Shown: piece by piece, positions 6,012 through 10,190 of the stretch
How the letters are laid out: the number at the start of each line of letters is the position of its first letter
How positions within the stretch are numbered: the first letter of the stretch is position 1
DNA from: DASULK01 sp036381835
GTDB taxonomy: Bacteria; Actinomycetota; Actinomycetes; Mycobacteriales; Micromonosporaceae
NCBI GenBank assembly: GCA_036381835.1
Contig: DASVCA010000195.1
Span: 1 to 10,190 of the forward strand
Direction: 5' to 3'
Length of the DNA stretch: 10,190 nt
The notes under the pieces: model-generated
Seen by the model: the letters and a program-made list of their open reading frames with translations, nothing else
The model's database searches: none
Told to the model about the DNA's origin: nothing
Position numbers and translations under genes: made by a program

Positions 6012-7040
6012 ATGGCGGTGACGGTCCGCGGCGGCACGCCGGCCATCACCGTGGGCACCGGCAACCCCATCTCCGCCACCGTGGACGGAGACCGGCAGCC
6101 CCAGGCCGGCGACCTGCTGCTGATCTTCCACGGCAACGACTTCTACGGCCTGGCGAACATGCCCACCCCGACGGTGGGTGGGACAACGACCGGCGTCACC
6201 GCGGTCACCACCGCCGACGCCGGCAGCAACTCCGCCCACGTCAAGGCCTACACCTACCAGGTCAGCAGCACCGAGGACCTGACCGTCTCCGTCACCGAAA
6301 CCGGGTCCGGCGACGAAGACAAGGTGCTCGTCGTCTACGTCCTGTCCGGCGCCAACTTGGACGACCCGGTGGACGACGCGGCCGGCGCGGCGTCGGCGTC
6401 CGCCCAGACCAGCCAACCCGCCCCATCCGTCACCCCGGACAGCGAAGACGCGCTGCTGGTGGTGCACAACAACTCCGGCGGCGGCGCGTCCACCGCCTCC
6501 TACACCCCACCCGCCTCCCCGTACACCGAGCTGTACGACGGCCGCGCCGGCGGGATCTCCTACACCGGCGGCGTCGAGCAGCTGTCCGCATCCGGGGCGA
6601 CCGGTACGCGCACCATCACCGCGGCGACGTCGGTGCCGTGGGCCGCCATCACGGTTGCCATCCGCGCCGCGGGCGCCGGCGCCGCCGAAGGTGTACTCGC
6701 CGCGACCCTGCCCGCCCTCACCGGCCAGGCAGAGGGGGCGGCATCCACCGACGCCGCGGTGGCGGGGACCTTGCCGACGCTCATCGGTGCCGTGGCCGTG
6801 GACGCGTCCGCTGGCGCCCAGTTGGCCGGCACCCTGCCCGCACTGACCGGCAGCCTGTCCGCCACGGAGTCCGCCACCGCCACCTTGACGGGGACGCTGC
6901 CGGCGTTGACCGGGTCGTTCGCCGAAGTCCAACCCCTCGGCGCCGCACCAGCCACCGTCACGTCCACACCGGTCGGCTGGCACACCACCTCAACCCGCAC
7001 CGGCTACCACACCACCTCAACCACCGGGAGGCACGGATGA
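6012..7040 (+). CDS. Repeat-bearing virion surface protein with Thr/Ser-rich tail
   Basis: This 342-residue protein has three parts. Residues 1-220 are beta-rich, Thr/Gly/Ser-rich and end in SVPWAAITVAIRAAG. This resembles the jelly-roll or lectin-like domains seen in phage surface and tail proteins, where a W-A-x-x-x-V-A-I/L-R/K strand closes the fold. Residues 228-303 contain four copies of a 21-residue unit around TLPALTG. Residues 312-342 are a Thr/Ser/His-rich tail with a duplicated 9-residue unit (GWHTTSTRT, GYHTTSTTG). There is no signal peptide, as expected for a virion protein. The ATG at 6012 lies 4 bases after the upstream stop, with no strong Shine-Dalgarno site, so reinitiation is likely. 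A virion role is inferred from composition and from its place just before the connector. A tail-fibre or decoration role is equally possible, and the Thr/Ser content makes it a plausible glycan acceptor. Confidence 0.68.
   Translation: MAVTVRGGTPAITVGTGNPISATVDGDRQPQAGDLLLIFHGNDFYGLANMPTPTVGGTTTGVTAVTTADAGSNSAHVKAYTYQVSSTEDLTVSVTETGSGDEDKVLVVYVLSGANLDDPVDDAAGAASASAQTSQPAPSVTPDSEDALLVVHNNSGGGASTASYTPPASPYTELYDGRAGGISYTGGVEQLSASGATGTRTITAATSVPWAAITVAIRAAGAGAAEGVLAATLPALTGQAEGAASTDAAVAGTLPTLIGAVAVDASAGAQLAGTLPALTGSLSATESATATLTGTLPALTGSFAEVQPLGAAPATVTSTPVGWHTTSTRTGYHTTSTTGRHG
6693..6920 (+). repeat. Four tandem 63-nt (21-residue) coding repeats
   Basis: The motif TLPALTG, or TLPTLIG in the second copy, recurs at protein residues 232, 253, 274 and 295, an exact 21-residue period. 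The units run about 228-248, 249-269, 270-290 and 291-303 (last one partial). Copies are diverged at the DNA level, except for the core, so the array is old or under selection for the core rather than a fresh duplication. Confidence 0.8.
6975..7028 (+). repeat. 27-nt tandem duplication encoding the Thr-rich tail
   Basis: Two adjacent 27-base units (6975-7001 and 7002-7028) share a core CACACCACCTCAACC. They encode GWHTTSTRT and GYHTTSTTG. The DNA similarity is high, which suggests a more recent duplication than the 63-nt array upstream. Confidence 0.75.
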
Positions 7041-7897
7041 CCCGCGACGTCGGCGACGGCCACCCCATCCGCCTCGAGGTGCGTGACCCGGACACCGGCG
7101 ACCTCGTCTCCGCCACCGTCGCGCTGAAGGTCATCGACCCCGACGACAACGAAACCACCCCCACCCCCAGCTCGGACACGACCGGCGTGTACGAGTACAC
7201 GATCGACCTGGACAAGGCCGGCCTGTGGCGGTGGGTGTGGACCGTCACCGGCACCGTCCAGGACGTCCAGTACGGGGACGTGTGGGCGCAGGACCCGGCA
7301 CCGGGCCTGTATGCGTCCGTGCCGGACCTGCGCCGCGAGATGGGCATCAGCGACGGCGGGTCGGATGACCAGCTGGCCGCCGCCCTGGCGTCGGTGTCCC
7401 GCGACATTGACGACACGTGCGGCGTCCCGCCGGGCGCGTTCCGCCCGGCGACGGCGGCGACGGCCCGCGTGTTCGAGCCGCGGGATCCGTGCCTGGTCTA
7501 CGTGGATCCGTTTTGGACCGCCGCGGACCTTGTCGTCGCCACAGACGACGGTGGGGACGACACGTACAGCACCGTCTGGTCCACGTCGGACTACCAGCTC
7601 GAACCGCTCAACGCCGCCGCCTACGGCAAGCCGTACACGGCGATCCGCGCCCGAACCCGCCGCTTCCCCTGCCGGCGTGCATCGGTTCAGGTCACGGCAC
7701 GCTGGGGGTGGCCCACCGTACCGGACCCGGTGCGGCAGGCATGCCTGATGCTGGCGGCGATGGCGGCCAAGCTGACCGCGGAGGCGCCGTTCGGCGTCGC
7801 CGGGTTCGACCAGTTCGGCGCCGTCCGGGTGCGGGACAACCCGATCGCCCGCGGCATGCTCGCCCCCTACCAGCGGTGGCCGGTGCTGCTGGCATGA
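7037..7897 (+). CDS. Head-tail connector protein with N-terminal Ig-like domain
   Basis: This 286-residue protein appears to be a fusion. Residues 1-87 form an Ig-like beta domain (IRLEVRDPDTGDLVSATVALKVIDPD, then GVYEYTIDLDKAGLWRWVWTVTG), of the kind often encoded as a separate small gene in actinobacteriophages. Residues 92-286 match the HK97 gp6-like connector that docks on the portal ring. They begin ASVPDLRREMGISDGGSDDQLAAALASVSRDIDDTCG (93-129), followed by strands (DLVVATDDGG, STSDYQLEPLNAAAYGKPYTAIRAR), RASVQVTARWGWPTVPDPVRQACLMLAAMAAKL (214-246) and a C-terminal hook ending NPIARGMLAPYQR. The ATG at 7037 has GGGAGG 5 bases upstream and overlaps the previous stop. The connector call is confident; the Ig-like fold is inferred from strand pattern. 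Confidence 0.85.
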   Translation: MTRDVGDGHPIRLEVRDPDTGDLVSATVALKVIDPDDNETTPTPSSDTTGVYEYTIDLDKAGLWRWVWTVTGTVQDVQYGDVWAQDPAPGLYASVPDLRREMGISDGGSDDQLAAALASVSRDIDDTCGVPPGAFRPATAATARVFEPRDPCLVYVDPFWTAADLVVATDDGGDDTYSTVWSTSDYQLEPLNAAAYGKPYTAIRARTRRFPCRRASVQVTARWGWPTVPDPVRQACLMLAAMAAKLTAEAPFGVAGFDQFGAVRVRDNPIARGMLAPYQRWPVLLA

Positions 7898-8322
7898 ACG
7901 TCACCACCATCCGTCAAGGACTGGCCGCCAGGATCGCCACCGTCGTGTCCGTCGCCTCGGACGGGCTCGCACCGGCGCAGGTCATGCCGGCGCCGGGCAA
8001 ACCTGTCGCCGTGGTGGTGCCGGACCCGGGGACGTTCATCATCCGGGACACGCAGGGCCCCGGCGGCTACATGCTGAACTTCAACATCAAGCTGCTCGTC
8101 GCCACACAGCTGACCGCGGCGGCGCAGAAGGTGCTGGACACCTACCTGGACACCACATCGGACAAGTCCGTCGTGGCCGCGGTCGAAGACCCCAGCTTGG
8201 ACCTGGGCGGCGGTGGGGAGTTCGCCACCGTCGCCGCGGTACGCGGGTACGGGTCGACCGAATACGGCGGTGTCATCTACCCGGTCAGCGCCGAACTCGT
8301 CATAGGAGTGGCCGCGATATGA
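7894..8322 (+). CDS. Predicted tail terminator / tail completion protein
   Basis: This 142-residue protein follows the connector and has the alpha/beta pattern of phage tail terminators. It opens with a helix (NVTTIRQGLAARIATVV), continues with GLAPAQVMPAPGKPVAVVVPDPGTFII, a strand MLNFNIKLLVAT (63-74), a helix AAAQKVLDTYLD (79-90) and SDKSVVAAVEDPSLDLGGG (93-111). It finishes with strands and a final VSAELVIGVA, where tail terminators typically carry a V-x-L-x-V strand. Its usual role is to cap the tail tube and join it to the head. No catalytic motif is seen. The ATG overlaps the connector stop (ATGA) with little Shine-Dalgarno support, so it is translationally coupled. The stop overlaps the next ATG in the same way. 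Confidence 0.72.
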   Translation: MNVTTIRQGLAARIATVVSVASDGLAPAQVMPAPGKPVAVVVPDPGTFIIRDTQGPGGYMLNFNIKLLVATQLTAAAQKVLDTYLDTTSDKSVVAAVEDPSLDLGGGGEFATVAAVRGYGSTEYGGVIYPVSAELVIGVAAI

Positions 8323-9338
8323 GGTTCCTGGTGGCGCAGCCCGGACCCGCGTTCAGTGTCCAGGACGTGTACGTCGGCTGGGTCGAGGCGCTGAAGGACC
8401 TGGGGCACACGGCGGTCGAGTTCAACCTCGACCGCCGGTTGGCGTTCTACTCGTCGGCCGAGTTCGAATACGAGGGAGAACGGCGGCACCTGTCAGACGA
8501 CCAGGTAACCGAAATGGCCATCAACGGCCTGTGCGCCTCCCTGTACAAGGTGCGGCCGGATGTGCTGCTGGTCGTGTCCGGGTTCTTCGTCCCGCTCGCC
8601 CTGATGGACCTGGCCCGTAAGGCGTACGGCACCCGCGTGGTGGTGCTGCACACCGAATCCCCCTACGAAGACGACCGGCAACTACAGGTCGCCGAGCACG
8701 CCGACCTGAACCTGCTCAACGACCCCACCAACATCGACCAGTTCAAGCAGGTGTCCCGGGCGGTGTACATGCCGCACGCCTACCGGCCCACCCTGCACTG
8801 TCCAGGGCCGGCGAAACCGGAACTGGTGTGCGATCTCGGGTTCGTCGGCACCGGCTACCAGTCCCGCGTGGACTTCTTCGAGTCGATGGACCTGGACGGG
8901 TTGGATGTGCTGCTGGGCGGCAACTGGCAACTGCTCGCCGAAGACTCCCCGCTGCGCAAATACCTGGGCCACGACATCGACAAGTGCCTCGACAACGAGG
9001 AGACCGTCGACCTGTACCGGTCCGCCCGGGTGGGCATCAACCTGTACCGGCGGGAGTCCCGTAAGCCGGAACTGTCGCAGGGGTGGGCGATGGGACCCCG
9101 CGAGGTGGAGATGGCAGCCTGCGGGGCGTTCTTCCTCCGCGACTCCCGCCCTGAGGGGGACGAACTGTTGCCGATGCTGCCGCGCTTCTCCTCACCTGCG
9201 GAGGCGTCGGAGTTGCTGCGGTGGTGGCTGGCACACGACCGGCTGCGCCGCGACGCTGCCGAGGCGGCCCGGGTCGCGGTGCAGAACCGCACGTTCACCA
9301 ACCATGCCAAGCAGCTGTTGCGGCTGCTGGAAACCTGA
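8319..9338 (+). CDS. GT-B fold glycosyltransferase, CgeB-like
   Basis: This 339-residue protein resembles group 1 transferases of the CgeB / Glyco_trans_1_2 type. The N-terminal Rossmann-like half has LVAQPGPAFSVQDVYVGWVEALKDLGH (4-30), VRPDVLLVVSGFFVP (78-92) and VVVLHTESPYEDDRQ (107-121). The hinge region has YMPHAYRPTLH (150-160). The C-terminal nucleotide-sugar domain begins DLGFVGTGYQSRVDFFES (172-189), continues with VLLGGNW and YRSARVGINLY (233-243), and contains GPREVEMAACGAFFLRD (259-275), a typical donor-binding P-R-x-x-E-x-x-A-x-G segment. It ends with SSPAEASELLRWWLAHDRLRRDAA and a NHAKQLL helix. It is fold-distinct from the GT-A genes upstream. It sits between tail terminator and tail tube, joined by an ATGA overlap and AGGAG at 8304-8308. 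Substrate unknown. Confidence 0.85.
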   Translation: MRFLVAQPGPAFSVQDVYVGWVEALKDLGHTAVEFNLDRRLAFYSSAEFEYEGERRHLSDDQVTEMAINGLCASLYKVRPDVLLVVSGFFVPLALMDLARKAYGTRVVVLHTESPYEDDRQLQVAEHADLNLLNDPTNIDQFKQVSRAVYMPHAYRPTLHCPGPAKPELVCDLGFVGTGYQSRVDFFESMDLDGLDVLLGGNWQLLAEDSPLRKYLGHDIDKCLDNEETVDLYRSARVGINLYRRESRKPELSQGWAMGPREVEMAACGAFFLRDSRPEGDELLPMLPRFSSPAEASELLRWWLAHDRLRRDAAEAARVAVQNRTFTNHAKQLLRLLET

Positions 9339-9341
9339 GAA

Positions 9342-9349
9342 AGGAAAGG
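9342..9349 (+). promoter_or_regulatory. Shine-Dalgarno site AGGAAAGG for the tail tube gene
   Basis: A purine-rich AGGAAAGG lies 4 bases before the ATG at 9354, in a 15-base gap after the glycosyltransferase. This independent, strong ribosome site fits the high amount of tail tube protein needed. Confidence 0.6.
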
Positions 9350-9353
9350 CCCA

Positions 9354-9755
9354 ATGGGAAGCAGGTTCGCTGGTCGCAACGGCCGCATCTACCTGTCCAC
9401 GAGCGGCGCCGGCGACGCCGAGTACCTCAACTTCATCGCCTCGTGGGAACTGAACCTCGCGACGGACAAGTTCGACGTCACCGCGTTCGGGGACGAGAAC
9501 AAGACCACGGTGGCCGGGCTGCCGGCGGCGACCGGCACGTTCACCGGGTGGATGGACGACACCACCTACCAGGCGTACGACGCGGCCGTGGACGGGCAGG
9601 CCCGCAAGTTCTACCTGTACCCGTCCTTCACCTCGCAGCCGTCGAAGTACTTCTTCGGCACCATCAACCTCGACGCCTCCTACTCGGCGGGTGTGGACGG
9701 CGCCGGAACGTTCTCCGGCTCGTGGGAAGCCGCGTCGAAGATCTCTAAGAACTGA
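9354..9755 (+). CDS. Major tail protein (tail tube subunit)
   Basis: This 133-residue protein has the composition and layout of a siphovirus tail tube subunit. It starts MGSRFAGRNGRIYLSTSGAG (small, Gly-rich arm). It continues with a strand AEYLNFIASWELNLATDKFDVTAFGDENKTTVAGLPAATGTFTGWMDD (22-69), where x-W-x-L-x-x-x-T-D-x-x-D-V-T-x-F/A-G-D is the recognisable tail-tube signature. It ends with YLYPSF, YFFGTINLDASYSAGVDGAGTFSGSWEAAS. The protein stacks as rings forming the DNA channel of a non-contractile tail. No Ig-like C-terminal extension is present; the length is at the short end for the family. The start has its own strong Shine-Dalgarno site. Confidence 0.85.
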   Translation: MGSRFAGRNGRIYLSTSGAGDAEYLNFIASWELNLATDKFDVTAFGDENKTTVAGLPAATGTFTGWMDDTTYQAYDAAVDGQARKFYLYPSFTSQPSKYFFGTINLDASYSAGVDGAGTFSGSWEAASKISKN

Positions 9756-9756
9756 C

Positions 9757-10190
9757 GTGACTGACCTGGGCGCGAAAGGGCAGGCGGACCTTTCGACGCT
9801 GGCCGCACGGCTACGCACCGCGGACAAGGCCCTGATGAAGGAACTCCGCGCCAGCGTAGTCCGTGCGGCCAAACCGCTCGAGGACGCCATAGTCGACAAC
9901 GCCCGCTCCTACATGCCGTCCGGGTACGGGCCGGTGCTGGCACGGTTCCTGCGGAATCGGATAACCCAACGCGCCGGGTCGTCCGGGTTCGTGGTCACGA
10001 TGACCACGATCGCCACAGGGAAGTCCGAGCGGCGCGCTATCAAGGCGCTCGACGAAGGCAACCTGCGGCATCCGGTGTTCGGCCGCACCCGGTACCGCAA
10101 GTACCGCGACGGCAAACGCATCCCCGGCCGCGGCCAGCCGATACCGAACCCGTGGGTGCGGCAGTCCGTCCGCGCAGGCTTCTGGTCCGA
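9757..10190 (+). CDS. HK97 gp10-like neck/tail completion protein, 3' end outside window
   Basis: A GTG at 9757, one base after the tail tube stop, opens a frame that stays open to the last base and gives 144 visible residues. The N-terminal helices (GAKGQADLSTLAARLRTADKALMKELRASVVRAAKPLEDAI) are followed by GYGPVLARFLRNRITQRAGSSGFVVTM. Near the end come an ALDEGNLRHPVFGR segment and WVRQSVRAGFWS. The last two elements are characteristic of gp10-like phage proteins that act in tail completion or the neck. There is no strong Shine-Dalgarno site, so coupling to the tail tube gene is likely. These genes usually sit before the tail tube gene, so its place after it is slightly unusual. Confidence 0.78.
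   Translation, partial: MTDLGAKGQADLSTLAARLRTADKALMKELRASVVRAAKPLEDAIVDNARSYMPSGYGPVLARFLRNRITQRAGSSGFVVTMTTIATGKSERRAIKALDEGNLRHPVFGRTRYRKYRDGKRIPGRGQPIPNPWVRQSVRAGFWS

Noticed and set aside
5982..6983. Long minus-strand open frame (333 codons) opposite the repeat protein
   Set aside because: Its product is Gly/Arg-rich low-complexity, as expected for the antisense frame of a GC-rich gene. The plus-strand frame has a recognisable domain pattern, exact repeats and coupled start and stop.
6693..7028. CRISPR-like array
   Set aside because: The repeats are diverged, in frame, directly adjacent without unique spacers, and encode protein repeats.
9766..9780. GCGAAAGGG as a programmed frameshift site
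   Set aside because: It lies near the start of the gp10-like gene. The tail-chaperone pair where such slippage occurs is not in view, and no overlapping frame would be joined.
1..10190. tRNA or rRNA genes, insertion sequences, attachment sites, integrase, or independent sigma-70-type promoters
   Set aside because: The DNA is almost completely filled by coupled coding frames. I saw no tRNA-like arms, transposase motifs or convincing -35/-10 pairs in the few gaps.

Overview
The window is a densely packed, single-strand (+) stretch of a tailed-phage or prophage virion-assembly region. The DNA is visibly GC-rich (I estimate well above 60 %, with strong G/C preference at third codon positions and frequent GTG starts). 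That pattern, together with the style of the small phage proteins, points to a phage of a high-GC actinobacterium. The host genus cannot be named from sequence alone. There is no integrase, attachment site or host gene in view, so free phage and prophage cannot be told apart.

Layout. The window opens inside an HK97-fold major capsid gene (to 1113). A 95-bp gap follows with a perfect 14-bp stem-loop, then a small protein of unknown function (1209-1496). Next comes a run of six overlapping genes (1493-5576) with no place in a minimal virion: a two-domain GT-A glycosyltransferase, an RmlA-like sugar nucleotidyltransferase, a short-chain dehydrogenase/reductase, a 69-residue zinc-ribbon-like protein and two further small GT-A-type glycosyltransferases. 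The structural programme resumes with a small predicted virion protein (5573-6007), a 342-residue surface-type protein carrying an exact 21-residue repeat and a Thr/Ser-rich tail (6012-7040), an Ig-like/head-tail connector fusion (7037-7897) and a predicted tail terminator (7894-8322). A GT-B (CgeB-like) glycosyltransferase (8319-9338) interrupts the tail genes before the tail tube gene (9354-9755). A gp10-like neck/tail-completion gene (9757 onward) runs off the window.

How the genes fit together. From 1209 onward almost every stop codon overlaps the next start (mostly ATGA or GTGA), so the glycan genes are translationally coupled into the structural operon and are probably expressed late with it. 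The likeliest reading, an inference, is a virion-glycosylation system. The nucleotidyltransferase and reductase would supply or tailor an activated sugar (or polyol), and five glycosyltransferase domains would build a short glycan on capsid or tail proteins. The repeat protein with its Thr/Ser-rich C-terminus is an attractive acceptor candidate. Virion glycosylation is known in some actinobacteriophages. The features worth checking here are the combination of donor-synthesis genes, five transferase domains, a zinc-ribbon protein, and the split of the set across the head-tail boundary.
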